Source of the DNA: Nephrocerus scutellatus
Lineage: Eukaryota > Arthropoda > Insecta > Diptera > Pipunculidae
Reading direction: 5' to 3'
DNA length: 64,000 nt
Assembly: GCA_947095585.1 (NCBI GenBank)
Contig: OX352763.1
Location: 62,033,016-62,097,015 of the forward strand
Positions 21,321 to 32,278 of this stretch are shown piece after piece. Position 1 is the first letter of the stretch; each line of letters starts with the position of its first letter. Below the pieces are notes generated by a model that worked only from the letters and a program-made list of their open reading frames with translations, was not told the DNA's origin and ran no database searches. A program made the translations under genes and the position numbers.

Positions 21321-22640
21321 CTACCGCTTGAGCTGATCCTCATCTGAAACGAGTACGGCACCATCTAGGCCTTTCACCGGATGTTGGCTAGAGCGGTGAC
21401 CACCTGTCAGCTCTTTGGTGATTCTGTAAACGGTTCTGCTATCGCACCTGCTCGCTGCTTCCTCTGCTTCTGAGGCCAGGTTGTTAATATAGTTACGCTT
21501 GTCACGTCTTACACTACGCTGCACTTCTCTCATTTTTCTTCGATACATGGACTCTAGCTCGCTCCTCGCTGCTGCTGGGATATCTACAATACGAGCTTTA
21601 AGTAGCTTACGTTCTTCAATCCGCCTCCAGGTATCTTCGGTAAGCCACGTGCTGTGCCTTGCCTGGCTTCTACCAACAATACTTTCCGCTCCAGATGTGA
21701 AAACATTTTTCACAGCCTTCCAATGCTCCTGGATGGTTGTCGGCAGTGAGCTGCTGATTGCTTCCACTCCTTGCGATAAATGACCCCTTAATTGCTGGCG
21801 TACTGAGGGGATCTTTAGCCGGTCGATGTTATACCTAGGCATTCGGATGATATTGCGGATTCTATGAACTGATGCAGTACGTAACTGGACAGTAGCTACC
21901 ATAAGGTGATGATCACGTACCATACCCATGTCGGCTCCTCGTCTGTTTCGGACGTCTAACAGACAGCTCCTAAAACGTCGGCTGATCGCCATATGGTCGA
22001 TTTGGTTGGATGATGATTGCCTGTCAGTTGACACCCAGCTGACCTTGTGGCAAGTCTTATGCTCAAACATGGTGCCTCCTATGACAAGGTTGTTGGTGTT
22101 GCAGAAATCAACAATTCTTTCACCATTGTCATTTCGTTCGCCGAGGCCGTGCTTCCCAATCACATGCTTGAGTCCATCATTGTCGTTGCCAACCTTGGCA
22201 TTCAAGTCCCCCATCATGATGACGATATCTCCGTTCGGCGTTGCGTTGAATACAGCGTTTAGTTGACTGTAGAAGTTGTCCTTTTCATCCTCAGTCGAGG
22301 GATTCGTTGGGGCGTAGCACTGTATGATCGTGACGCGCCGTACTCTAGTCCGAAATCTGGCCGATAAGATCCTATCACTATGCGGGTGCCAGGATTCACG
22401 GGGACTGCCAGAGGGTTTGCCAGAGTAGAGTAGCACAGTGTTACACGTTGGGGATTGGTACTCTCCCGCGTCGAACCATCTGACTTCACTCACTCCCAGT
22501 ATGTCCATATTGTATCGAAGAAACTCACGTTCCAGTTGAAGAAATCTGGAATTTTGAGGTCCTTCACTCCCAGAGTCAAGGAGCGTCCTCACATTCCAGA
22601 AACCAATCTTAGTCCGGGTACAATAGCCAAAAGTCGTCAT
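21321..22640 (-). pseudogene. LINE D copy 2 endonuclease and linker ORF (439 residues)
   Basis: Opens at MTTFGYCTRTKIGFWNVRTL with DILGVSEVRWFDAGEY (catalytic E), RRVTIIQCYAPTNP, IVIMMGDLNAKVGNDND, NQIDHMAISRRFRS and MVRDHHLMVATV: a complete endonuclease fold order. The segment between VLLYSGKPSG and SDRILSARFRTR is short compared with LINE C, indicating a small deletion. The frame is lost at 21321 after DEDQLKR and resumes in overlapping ORF 21364-20942 (FSTVLNRVFAND, KSVGLDGIPAELLR, MIVKLPKKGSLMECENWRG). Confidence 0.82.
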
Positions 22641-22824
22641 TATTCGATCATTACTTATCCGAGGCGTTGTTTCAGTTTAAGTAGCGGGTATTTTTCGGTA
22701 CCGCAGGGCGCTAGCCCACGTTACCTAGACTAGAAACGCTAGACCGTTCGCCCTTGCAGTTTTAGCCTACATGTATAAGGATTTATACACATAGTTGCCC
22801 GGGGACCACCACGAGGAGGTAGAG

Positions 22825-23271
22825 CAAGCACTACATCACGAACTTGATTGTTGCGCTACTGGCCCAAACCAAGTTTTGAGCAGTCAGTAGTTTCCAGATC
22901 AATCGCAATGCAGATTGATGCAGATGCACAGATTGCAGGCAATTGATGCAGAGGTTGTTTCGATTCACAAAATTGAGACGTTCAGGTTGACTCAACTTCT
23001 TGAAGGCATTGCAGTAGTACAGTCGATTGCGTTGTTTCCAGTTATCTTGATGATTTGTTGAAACTACTGATGTTGTTGACCTGCCTGCAGTGTTTGTTCT
23101 CAACGCCTCTAACAACTGGAAACGTAGGTTAGGTTAGGCTAGGTTGAGGTGGCTGCCAGTGAAACCGATACACTTAGACCAACAATGGTCCATTGTTTTT
23201 TCCTTTTTTCCACCTACTCGTTGAACCAATTAGAGCTTCATATGGAGCGTAGGAGACTGCTTGCTGTAGAG
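22825..23271 (-). repeat. 447-bp tandem duplication, unit 1 (BEL gag zinc finger plus LINE B end)
   Basis: 22825-23271 is repeated directly by the following bases from 23272 to about 23700, with no difference that I can see. Each unit carries, on the minus strand, a 94-residue BEL Gag zinc-knuckle piece (RLYYCNAFKKLSQPERLNF, NNLCINCLQSVHLHQ) and the 3' end of LINE B with its (TAACC)n-like tail (cctagcctaacctaacctac). Because both BEL and LINE B sequences are inside the unit, the duplication is younger than the LINE B insertion. Confidence 0.85.
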
Positions 23272-23700
23272 CAAGCACTACATCACGAACTTGATTGTTG
23301 CGCTACTGGCCCAAACCAAGTTTTGAGCAGTCAGTAGTTTCCAGATCAATCGCAATGCAGATTGATGCAGATGCACAGATTGCAGGCAATTGATGCAGAG
23401 GTTGTTTCGATTCACAAAATTGAGACGTTCAGGTTGACTCAACTTCTTGAAGGCATTGCAGTAGTACAGTCGATTGCGTTGTTTCCAGTTATCTTGATGA
23501 TTTGTTGAAACTACTGATGTTGTTGACCTGCCTGCAGTGTTTGTTCTCAACGCCTCTAACAACTGGAAACGTAGGTTAGGTTAGGCTAGGTTGAGGTGGC
23601 TGCCAGTGAAACCGATACACTTAGACCAACAATGGTCCATTGTTTTTTCCTTTTTTCCACCTACTCGTTGAACCAATTAGAGCTTCATATGGAGCGTAGG
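23272..23700 (-). repeat. 447-bp tandem duplication, unit 2
   Basis: Second copy; its 94-residue Gag piece (23562-23278) is identical in translation to that at 23115-22831. It passes at about 23698 into the body of LINE B copy 1, showing which copy is original. The Gag piece retains C-N-A-F and C-I-N-C cysteines of a CCHC knuckle but lacks the final H/C spacing. Confidence 0.8.
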
Positions 23701-25020
23701 AGACTGCTCTTGTCAATGTTGATAACATCATTAGTGTCGTTGTAGAAGAAAGCTCCCATATATAGTTTACGTTTTTGGGAGACGGCTGGACAAGTACAGA
23801 GAAGATGGATAATGGTCTCCTCCTCGTTCATACAGCATCTGCAGAAGTCTTTCGAGAAGACTCCAATTCTTGCTGCATTAGCACCGATGTGCGATATTTT
23901 TTGAGATATTTGGAGCGCCAAGAGTAACATATTCAGGTAAGATGGGTAGTGTAGTTCCTTGTTTGGCGAGTTCCTTAGCCATACAGTTACCCGGAATGTC
24001 TCTGTGGTCCGGCACCCAACAGAGGTGGATATTGCACTGCTCCGCCATCTCCATGAGACATGATCGGCAGTTAAGGGCTAGACTTGAATTTGTAGATACA
24101 TATTCCAGAGATTTCACGGCAGCTTGGCTATCCGAGATCCTATCCGGCTTAGCGGGTATGACGTTTTTCTTTAGCCAAGATAAGGCTTCACTGATCGCCA
24201 TAATTTCAGCCTGGAAAGCACCTTCTGGAGTGGAAGGTGGCCTGGAAGCTTTTGTTGAAATGGAGTTGCGAAGTGGTGTAGTCTATGTTGGCTGGGATCC
24301 TGACCTAATCCAGGATAGATGAGTGACCGATTTCATTTCTAGTCCACTGTGAGATAGCATTAAGGCGAATAGCTAGCAGCTACTTGCCTGCTGAAAATGT
24401 CGAGTAGTGTAAGGTCGAACAGAATTTCCAGTGCGGCGGAGGGGGTTGTACGAAGTGCTCCGCTCATACATAGAAAAGCTGATCTTTGAACTTTGCTTAA
24501 TTTGTCTAGATTTACTTTCTTATTTAACGCAGTCCACCATACATTCACACCGTATAGAAGAGTAGGTCTTACTACCGCTGTATATAGCCAATGAGTTATA
24601 TAGGGTTGAAGACCCCGTCTGACACCAATGGTTTTTTCCATGAGAAGAGTTCCACTGTGGCTTTCCGATCTCTTTCTTGTGTGCTTGGTTTCCAGCTTAG
24701 CTCTCTGTTTAGAATAAGACCCAAATACTTGGCTTTATCAGCGAATGTTAAGCTTATACCTTTTATAGAAGGAGGGTTAATATGTGCAACTTTATATTTT
24801 TTTTTGTGAGTAGGACAAGCTTAGTTTTGTGAGGATTTACCCCTAAACCACAACAATCTGTCCAGCAAGCTAGCTTGTTGAAAGCATTTTGCAAGAGTTC
24901 CTTTAAAGTATTCGGGTGTATTCCTGATACTGCAATAGCATCCGCATAAGCGTCAACTCTGCAGCACTCACGTCTTAGGCATACCAGCAGCTCATTCACC
25001 GCTTAGTTCCATAGAAGCGG
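23566..25020 (-). mobile_element. LINE B copy 1 (LOA-like, with RNase H), 5'-truncated
   Basis: Minus strand from 25000: an RT fragment with RVDAYADAIAVSG, where the YADD box has become YADA, then CGLGVNPHKTKLVLLTKKN. Next come the RT thumb (YITHWLYTAVVRPTLLYGVNVWW, SALRTTPSAALEIL), then RNase H (AISEALSWLKKNVIP, DRISDSQAAVKSL, HLCWVPDHRDIPGN, with MAKELAKQGT where a D is expected). A terminal finger CRCC...H...C is at 23850. The element ends in an AGGTTAGGTT repeat at about 23570. Frames are broken in several places. RNase H after the RT places it near LOA/I-type LINEs. Confidence 0.75.
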
Positions 25021-25039
25021 ATGGCTGTAACATTTGCCT

Positions 25040-26020
25040 GTTGATCCACGTAGTAGTAAGCACTCTTTTGTTACTGTAGCGATGTTGAAGTGTTTGCCAA
25101 GCGGCGTTGAAGTTTTCTTGTGATGATTTTTGCTTCACCTGTCAATTTGACTTTCAAATACCACATTTTTTTACAGTTTGGTATGTGTTGTTTCCGGACC
25201 AACTCCAAAAAGAGATCATGAAATTGGCGCCACTTAAGATAATCCCCGTCAAATTTGGGGAAAGTGAGCTTCGGTAGAGATGGCATGGTTGGTGCTTACT
25301 TGATCATATGTCGTCTGGTTTAGCATTGATAGGTTCTCCAAGCTTGACGATAACAAAATAAGCTAGGATTGAACCCTCAAGATCATTGTAGGATTGACTG
25401 TCGTACCCGGCTGTAACTGGATCAATTGATTCGTTATAGCAGTAAGTTGAAACTGACACATCGATTTGGAATCTGGCTTGTCGGCGAGAATGTTAAATAG
25501 TTGTTGAAGAATCGCAACTCCTCGTCGTTGGTCCCGAATTGTCTATGTATAGCGTTGTCGTTATTTGATGGATTGGCTGAATTAACTGCTGCTGGAAGAG
25601 TAGACTTGTTGTCCTTGGGCTGTGCACCACCTTGATTGCGTGTCTGTGAGTCGGCGGATATGCCAGCTCCGCTAGGGGCCGCTTGATCCGCTACCGTAGC
25701 ATACAGCTCTTGTTCCTTAGCCAGAAAGTGAGTTGCATAATGTTTGTATATGGTTTTTATTTTGTGATAGTAGTCCTCCGTGAAATTCGCATGCGTTAGA
25801 TCCACTCTTGGGAGTCCTCGTTTCGTTGAATTCAATTCTTCGAATTTAGCCCAAGCATTTTGAAGGCGAAGACTCCTTTCTGCATAACAAGGTACATCTT
25901 TCCGAGGTACCGAGTAATAATAATTTGTGAATCCGCTGCACTTCTCCGCCAGTAGCGGATTGCTGTTCGGCTAAGGTATCTAAGTCTGTCATGATCAAGT
26001 GTTTCACCTGATTTTAAGTC
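25040..26020 (-). pseudogene. BEL 1 gag, N-terminal and capsid parts
   Basis: Minus strand. From 26020 the start reads MTDLDTLAEQQS immediately after the post-LTR segment. A frame shift leads to LPRVDLTHANFTEDYYHKI (25835-25434), and a further one to LPKLTFPKFDGDYLKWRQF and HDLFLELV (25286-25071), the conserved BEL capsid start, with MWYLKVKLTGEAKIITRKL. The gag is then interrupted by LINE B. Its zinc-knuckle segment continues at 23562. Confidence 0.75.
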
Positions 26021-26031
26021 GAGGTCACCAA
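26021..26031 (-). other. BEL 1 post-LTR / primer-binding segment
   Basis: On the minus strand the 5' LTR ends ...GGTTTTACA and is followed by TTGGTGACCTCGAC (26031-26018). TGGTGACC directly after the LTR is the usual start of the internal region in many BEL/Pao elements and overlaps the primer-binding site. The tRNA was not identified. Confidence 0.55.
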
Positions 26032-26598
26032 TGTAAAACCTTGTTTGGTTCTATTAGATATTCTGGCACATAAACCAGAAGTTCTTCGAAGGATTAAAAT
26101 TTTTGTTTTTTGTCGTAACAACGGCACATGAACCGAGTTAGACTCTAGGGTAAAGTTGTTTGTTTGAACAACGGCACTTTCAATGCGGAGTCAATGCGGA
26201 GTTGTAGTAGGGTTGTTTGAGCAACGGCACTTTACCCGAGTTCAAGTTCGCAATAAATTACAACTCCATTTTATTTAACTAATAACGTGCTTAAATACTA
26301 TAACATTTGTGGGAAAATTCATATAATATTATAAAAAAATTCAATTTGACAAATAATGTATACATAAGACAAATACAATCATTTTACGTTGAACCAACAG
26401 TTCGACACATTACCAGATTATATGCATCACAGCCGAGAAACGGCCAATGGGCTGTTGTAATTAGAATCTCTATTCCACGGTCACAGGTGATTGCATCAAA
26501 TGTATGCAATAGCACATGCTTGAAGTGCAAAACGTTTGCCGGAATTGCTGAGTCATGACCAATGATGTCATGTAATCGGAATCCCTATTTTACGATCA
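26032..26598 (-). repeat. BEL 1 right (5') LTR, first part
   Basis: TGTAAAACC at 26032 opens the LTR in plus-strand reading. It contains repeated 'ttgtttgaacaacggcac'/'ttgtttgagcaacggcac' motifs near 26158 and 26211, and the block shared with the left LTR from 26405. It is broken at TTTACGATCA (26589-26598) by LINE E and resumes at 34356. Confidence 0.8.
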
Positions 26599-28523
26599 TT
26601 ACGTAAGGTCGAATGCTCTCCAACGAACTCCCTTGAATACTAGCCAACACGCATACCAGACTGGTAAATCGACGGAAACAGCACTACATGAGCTGACAAC
26701 TGAAATCGAAGATACACTTCGAAGCAAAGAAATGTGATTATGCGCCTTCATCGACATACAAGGCGCTTTTGACAACACAAGGTTCGATGTAATTCAAACA
26801 CAATCCAGATCAAGGGGCATCGACTCCTCTACCATAGGATGGGTCATGAGCATGCTAATAAGCAGTAAGATTCAAGCCTCATTCGGCGAGGAAAGCATAG
26901 CGGCAACCAGAGGCTGCCCACAAGGTGGTGTCCTATCGCCCCTTCTGTGGCTATTAGTGATGGATCAGCTGCTCGCTCGGCTAGAAAACAATGGACCTAA
27001 CTAATATTAGCTATGCAGATGACCTAGTCCTAGTAGTTCGTGGCAAATTCGAGAGCACGATAACAGATTGCATGCAGGTTGCTCTCAAACAAGTCAAAGA
27101 CTGGTGTAAAGAGGTTGGACTAAGCGTCAATCCTGACAAGATAGTTTGCACCCTATTCACCAAAAGACAAAAAGTAACGCTACCAGCAATACAATTCCAA
27201 AGCAAAACCCTTCAATTAATGCCAGAAGCTAAATATTTAGGGGTATTGTTTGACAAAAAATTAACATGGAACCCCCACATATCATATATCACAAACAAAG
27301 CTAATAAAGCTTACTTTGCCTGTCAGCGTATGTTTGGCAAAACGTGGGGAATAAACCCGCAAATTACCCTCTGGCTATACCAAAGCATAATCAGACCCAG
27401 GATCACATACGCGGCCCTGGTTTGGTGGACAAAAACAGAGCAATTAACGACACGCTCAAAACTGAACAAAATTCAAAGACTAATATGTCTAAGTGCAACG
27501 GGTGCAGTTAAGAGCTGCCCAACGGCAGCTCTGGAAAAACTTCTAGGACTTCCTCCCCTGCACATACACATCAAAAGCGAGGCTGTATCAAGAGCCACAA
27601 AACTAAAAATCCTTAAACAAATAAAGGCAAACAAACCAGGACACACCAGCATCATAACCAAAATAGACTTGGAATATGTAACTGTCCAACCATCAGACCT
27701 AATGATAAAAACTACTAATTTCAAAAGGAATTTTTCAATTAAAATACCCGATCGGAATCAAGTTGAAAATATCAAAAGTACCATTCCAAACCATGCATTC
27801 ATCTGGTATACAGACGGATCAAAAACAAACACAGGAACCGGAGCAGGAGTATTCGGACCCAGAATCACCCTACGAATACCCCTAGGTAGATCTCCAACAG
27901 TATTCCAGGCAGAAACTATAGCAATAGAAGCCTGCGTCCTGGAATGTACTAAAAGAAAGTACAGAAGAACCGAGATCCATGTGATCTCAGACAGTCAAGC
28001 AGCATTGCTAGCATTAAAAGGTCCAGTCTTTTACTCTAAAACAACGTGGAGCTGTTTCCGCCACTTAGAAGAACTGGCCAAAAACAACAAAAGCACACTT
28101 ATGTGGTCTCCCGGACACTCAGGCATATCAAGAAACGAGGCAGCAGACCTATGCGCAAGAGAAGGCGCAGAAGGAATTTTCACTGGCCCAGAACCCAGCA
28201 TTGCCTATTCCAAATGCCATATCAACAGAAAAATTAAAGAGTGGGAAAACGCTACTATCGAAGCAGAATGGAATTCTTCGTCTGGGATGAGACAAGCCAA
28301 GAAGCTTCTAAACTACAACATTAGTCATATCTTTTGAAAATAGGCAAATCCCATTCGGACCGCTGCCGATTCTGTAACGAGGCAAAGGAAACGTCAGAGC
28401 ATATACTCTTCGTATGCGTAGCCCTCACCCAGAAAAGAATGAAACATCTCAAGGCCTATACGGTTCCATGACCGAATGCCAGACCAATCGCATTGTCAGA
28501 TGTGGTGGCATTCACGAAGGAAC

Positions 28524-28526
<3 letters not shown>
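26599..28526 (+). mobile_element. LINE E main part (RT plus RNase H), inserted in the BEL LTR
   Basis: A 5'-truncated plus-strand LINE. With its 3' end at 34248-34355 it is about 2.0 kb. The insertion is bounded by direct repeats TTTACGATCA at 26589-26598 and 34356-34365, and its 3' tail is an AATAAT/TAA-type repeat, as in I/LOA-like LINEs. LINE F later inserted at 28526. The first 390 bases hold an RT part in another frame (GKSTETALHELTTEIEDTL, CAFIDIQGAFDN with the catalytic D, RGCPQGGVLSPLLW). Confidence 0.88.
26991..28337 (+). pseudogene. LINE E RT C-terminal half and RNase H ORF
   Basis: A 448-residue stretch open from a frameshift just before ISYADDLVLVVRGK (YADD intact). The RT thumb (GLSVNPDKIVCTLFTKRQK, AKYLGVLFDKKLTWNPHI) precedes RNase H: FIWYTDGSKTNTGTG (D), VFQAETIAIEACVL (E), IHVISDSQAALLALKG (D), LMWSPGHSGISRNEAADLC (D). 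All four RNase H acidic residues are kept. A frameshift near 28330 separates the terminal finger CRFC-x8-H-x4-C (28370-28430). Confidence 0.85.
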
Positions 28527-28555
<29 letters not shown>

Positions 28556-28556
28556 T
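28527..28556 (+). repeat. (GAT)n microsatellite, tail of LINE F
   Basis: About nine GAT repeats between the left target duplication and the LINE F 3' UTR. On the LINE F strand this is (ATC)n, serving as the 3' tail in place of poly(A). Confidence 0.85.
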
Positions 28557-28648
28557 TGGGGGTGAAAAACCATGGCACTGCGACCCAAGTGGATCTATTG
28601 CGCCCCCCCCCCCCCGACTAGCGCTGTAGGGGCGGTGCATGCCCAGCC

Positions 28649-31600
28649 CTAGAGCACCCCCTCCATGCCAATGGCCTTTATGAACCTAATGATATGGAGA
28701 GGTTCTAGTGAGTGACGTTCAAGCTCGGAGAATGCGTGAGTTCCCAGCTGTTCCCTTCTCTGGCGGATCGTTGCTCCACAGTCGTTGAGAAGATGCCACG
28801 GGGTTTCCTCCGCTTCACCACATAGCCTGCAGCTGTCATCCTCTTCTAATTTCATTTTCTTAAGGTGTCCCTTCAGTCTGCAGTGCCCTGTTAGGAACCC
28901 CGTAATGATTTTCACGTTACCCCTACTTAGTCCCATTATTGATCGGGACCTCTTTGGATTATATCTACCCAACATTTCCTTCGCTTGCCGTAGACCTGGG
29001 AGTTCCTCCCATCTTAATGAAGCGGTGTTTTTACCTATATTGCGTAATTCTTCACGCATAATACTGTACCCAATTCCACAAAAGGGTTCCGGCCCTACAA
29101 GCGTAGTCTCTGCCCCTATGTTTGCGAGCTTGTCCGCTTGTTCATTCCCTTCTATACCGATGTGTCCCGGCACCCAGTATAACTTTACTTTGTTGTCTGC
29201 ACCAAGTTTGTTTAACTTTGTTTTGCATTCTTCCACCAGTCTGGACGTGGTGTGGACTGCATCTAGAGCTTTAAGCGCGGCTTGGCTGTCTGACATGATG
29301 GCAATTTCCTGCCTCATGTATTTCCTATCCAGATTGAATTGAGCGCATCTTTCGATGGCGTGAACCTCTGCCTGGAAAATACTTGGATAATGGCCCATTG
29401 CTTCAGAGTACTTGGTTCGTGGCCCTATTACTCCCGCACCTGTGCCATCCACCTTCTTTGATCCATCCGTATACCATTTTATAGTTCCTGGATGTATCTT
29501 GTAGTCTGTTTCGGACTTAAAGTCCGTCTTGTTGCTTAGTTTAACCTCATAGTTCTTTATGAACTCAAGCTTTTGCACCATGCTGTCACATGGCATGCAT
29601 GCCACAGGAGTTAGCTTGGCTAGTGAGTTCATTAAGCTCTCCGCTCTGCTACCCGTTAAGCAGCCAACCTTGGTCAGGCGTACAATGGTTTCAATGGATT
29701 TGCCCTTTACCACTATATGCAGCGGGAGTAGCCCAGTGATTACCTCCATACCCGCCGTTGGGCAGGTCCTCATAGCTCCTGTGATTAGGACACAAGCCAG
29801 CATTTGTACCTTTTCCAATTCTTTCCTTGTGGTGCTTAGCTTGGTTCTACCTGCCCATGCCACTGCTCCGTAGGTGATCATTGGTATAACTATCATAGTG
29901 TACATCCAGTGCATTATTTTGGGGCTTACTCCCCATGATTTGCCCGCCACCCTTCTGCACACCATGAGCGCTCTCTTAGATTTTTTAATAATTGCCTGCT
30001 GATGTTTATTCCATAGCAGTCTCTTGTCTAATATCAGACCCAGGTACTTGACCTCTTCGCTGATTGAGATCACTTCGCCATTGAGGGTTATTGGTCGCAT
30101 TCGCCCCAATTTTCTCCTGTTACTGAAGGGAACCAGTGTGGTTTTGCTTGGGTTCACCCTAAGTCCCACCTCATGGCACCATCTGCTTGTGATATTTAGT
30201 CCATTTTGAACTATGTCACATAGAACTTCCTCAAACTTCCCCCTGGCCACAATGACTATATCGTCCGCGTAACCCTGAGATACGATTCCTGCTTTAGCTA
30301 GTCGCTGAAGTAGTTCGTCTACAAGGATGCTCCACAGTAGTGGGGAGAGTACTCCTCCTTGTGGACACCCTCTTGTCGTGTTAACCATAATGGTTTTGTC
30401 CCCGACTATAGTTTCTGCTGTTCTAGTGACTAGCATCTCGCACATCCATTTACTGATTGTGCCATCAACTGTTTTCTTATCCAGAGCATTCCTTATCGCC
30501 TCGTGTGATGCGTTGTCGAACGCCCCTTCGATATCTAAGAAGGCGCATAGAGCGATTTCCTTACTGGCAAGGGAGCCCTCTATTCTTTCCGTCAGTTCCC
30601 ACAGTGCGGTCTCCGTAGATCTGCCCGCTCTGTATGCGTGTTGACTGGAATGTAGTGGTTCTTTTACCAGTAAAGTCGACCTTACATAGTTGTCGATGAC
30701 CTTTTCGATAGTCTTTAGGACAAACGAAGTGAGACTGATTGGTCTGTAGGACTTTGGGTGTGTGGGATCTTTCTTCCCTACCTTCGGTATAAATACCACC
30801 CGAGCCCTTCTCCAGCTTTTCGGTATGTATCCGAGTGCTAGGCTACTTCTGTAGATTCTTAGTAGGTATGGGAGGAGATTGTCTAGCCCCATTTGCATGA
30901 CAACTGGGATTATCCCATCTACACCTGCTGACTTAAAGGGCTGGAAGCTTTTAACTGCCCACCGGATTCTATGCTCGGTGCATATCTCCGAGGCTTTCTT
31001 CCAGTCTTCTCTATTAAATCTTAGACGGTTTGAGCCTCTATCAGATTCGGTACTGTTCACCGTACTCCCCGGGAAGTGACTTCTCAGGAGGAGTAGAGCT
31101 CTCTGCTCTTCGTTTTCTGTGAACTCACCTTCCTGGTTTCTCAGTGAAGCCTTGAAACAACTAGGGTCTTTTGCCATCGCTTTGTACAGCCTGGCAGACT
31201 CCTTAGTGTCTTTAACCTCCTCACAGAATTTACGAAAACTTCTGCGCTTTGCTCTTCTCACTTCTGTATTATATTCCGTGAGAGACTTTCTGTATTCCTG
31301 CCAATTGCCCCTTCTCTTGGCGGTCTTGAAGAGTTTTCTTACCTGCCTTCGATGGGCTGACAGTTCTGCGTTCCACCAAGGAACTTCATTACCCCCTTTG
31401 GGTGAACTCATCGGGCAGCTCGACTCATATGCGTCAGAGATTGCCCTGTTCATTTCCACTGCTGCGCATTCTAGTTCGCGCGGGCACCTGGCCACTCTTT
31501 GAACTGAAGCGTGTAGTAGATTGCTCTGTAAATAGACTCTAAATTTTTCCCAATTTGTCCTTCTGGGGTTTCTAATAACCCTTTCCCCTACGACCACCCC

Positions 31601-32275
31601 TCCCAATTCAAACAGAATTAATCTATGGTCTGGCAGAGTTGGTTCGGAGGAAACCCTCCAATTACTGAGTAAACGACTCACTGTCGGAGTTCCGAAGGTG
31701 ATGTCGAGTACCTCTTCCCTAGCCCTAGTCACGAATGTTGGAGTACTTCCTACATTGTAAATATCAAGGTTTTCCTTCACCAAAAACTCTAAAAGGTACT
31801 CACCCCTCTTATTCGTGTCGGTGCTCCCCCATTCTTCATTGTGTGCATTTGCATCGCACCCGATCAGAAGAGGTTTGCTTAGCCTTCGGCAATGATCTAC
31901 CAGTTCTTGAATTTCTGGTGGCGGTATTTCATCCTTGTCCCCGGCGAAATAGGCCGAAGCTATGACTAACTCCCGGTGCATGCCGTCTATGTTAAACTGG
32001 CACTGGATTGCTACCACGTCCCGGGTTATAAATTCTGAAAGAGATAGATAATTAATACTATTTCTAACGACGATGCAGGCCCGTGGGGCAGCTTGCCCCA
32101 CGTCATATATTACCTTAGCATCTCTGCAAGACAGACCACATATCTGTCCCCTGTAGAACCAGGGTTCCTGGACCAGCACTAGCTCTAGATGTTGTTTGGT
32201 GAACGTCCTGGCCACCACGGCGGCTGCCCCTTTGGCCTTGTGGGTGTTCACCTGAGCAATGCGTGTGCTGGTCAT
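28649..32275 (-). CDS. LINE F ORF2: endonuclease, reverse transcriptase and RNase H (1208 residues)
   Basis: Catalyses target nicking and target-primed reverse transcription of the element's RNA. Endonuclease (about 1-225): VLVQEPWF with E37, IGCDANAHNEEWGS with D141 and N143, LPDHRLILF with D216 and H217. RT (about 430-830): CAFLDIEGAFDN with D581, RGCPQGGVLSPLLW at 636-648, QGYADDIVIV with YADD at 669-672. RNase H (about 930-1060): WYTDGSK with D937, FQAEVHAIERC with E970, IMSDSQAAL with D996, NEQADKLA with D1047. A finger C1149-x2-C1152-x8-H1161-x4-C1166 follows. No stop or frameshift is seen, and all catalytic residues are present. The ATG lies three bases after the ORF1-tail stop. Confidence 0.93.
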   Translation of the reverse strand: MTSTRIAQVNTHKAKGAAAVVARTFTKQHLELVLVQEPWFYRGQICGLSCRDAKVIYDVGQAAPRACIVVRNSINYLSLSEFITRDVVAIQCQFNIDGMHRELVIASAYFAGDKDEIPPPEIQELVDHCRRLSKPLLIGCDANAHNEEWGSTDTNKRGEYLLEFLVKENLDIYNVGSTPTFVTRAREEVLDITFGTPTVSRLLSNWRVSSEPTLPDHRLILFELGGVVVGERVIRNPRRTNWEKFRVYLQSNLLHASVQRVARCPRELECAAVEMNRAISDAYESSCPMSSPKGGNEVPWWNAELSAHRRQVRKLFKTAKRRGNWQEYRKSLTEYNTEVRRAKRRSFRKFCEEVKDTKESARLYKAMAKDPSCFKASLRNQEGEFTENEEQRALLLLRSHFPGSTVNSTESDRGSNRLRFNREDWKKASEICTEHRIRWAVKSFQPFKSAGVDGIIPVVMQMGLDNLLPYLLRIYRSSLALGYIPKSWRRARVVFIPKVGKKDPTHPKSYRPISLTSFVLKTIEKVIDNYVRSTLLVKEPLHSSQHAYRAGRSTETALWELTERIEGSLASKEIALCAFLDIEGAFDNASHEAIRNALDKKTVDGTISKWMCEMLVTRTAETIVGDKTIMVNTTRGCPQGGVLSPLLWSILVDELLQRLAKAGIVSQGYADDIVIVARGKFEEVLCDIVQNGLNITSRWCHEVGLRVNPSKTTLVPFSNRRKLGRMRPITLNGEVISISEEVKYLGLILDKRLLWNKHQQAIIKKSKRALMVCRRVAGKSWGVSPKIMHWMYTMIVIPMITYGAVAWAGRTKLSTTRKELEKVQMLACVLITGAMRTCPTAGMEVITGLLPLHIVVKGKSIETIVRLTKVGCLTGSRAESLMNSLAKLTPVACMPCDSMVQKLEFIKNYEVKLSNKTDFKSETDYKIHPGTIKWYTDGSKKVDGTGAGVIGPRTKYSEAMGHYPSIFQAEVHAIERCAQFNLDRKYMRQEIAIMSDSQAALKALDAVHTTSRLVEECKTKLNKLGADNKVKLYWVPGHIGIEGNEQADKLANIGAETTLVGPEPFCGIGYSIMREELRNIGKNTASLRWEELPGLRQAKEMLGRYNPKRSRSIMGLSRGNVKIITGFLTGHCRLKGHLKKMKLEEDDSCRLCGEAEETPWHLLNDCGATIRQRREQLGTHAFSELERHSLEPLHIIRFIKAIGMEGVL

Positions 32276-32278
32276 GCT

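Larger units (their letters stand above)
19898..22735 (-). mobile_element. LINE D copy 2, inside BEL 1
   Basis: A longer minus-strand copy of LINE D inserted between the BEL gag zinc-finger region and protease. It retains the endonuclease N-terminus. It is truncated at its 3' end after GHTLRKGDSSP, and the (AAG)n tail of copy 1 is absent. The opposite strand of copy 1 lies 3.4 kb away, so together they form a long inverted repeat. Confidence 0.8.

Noticed and set aside
21499..22733. Plus-strand ORFs opposite LINE D copy 2 and the mirror set at 14143-14910
   Set aside because: The same antisense peptides appear in both copies (for example MSRLTLRCTSLIFLRYMDS), as expected for complements of a conserved ORF, not for separate genes.
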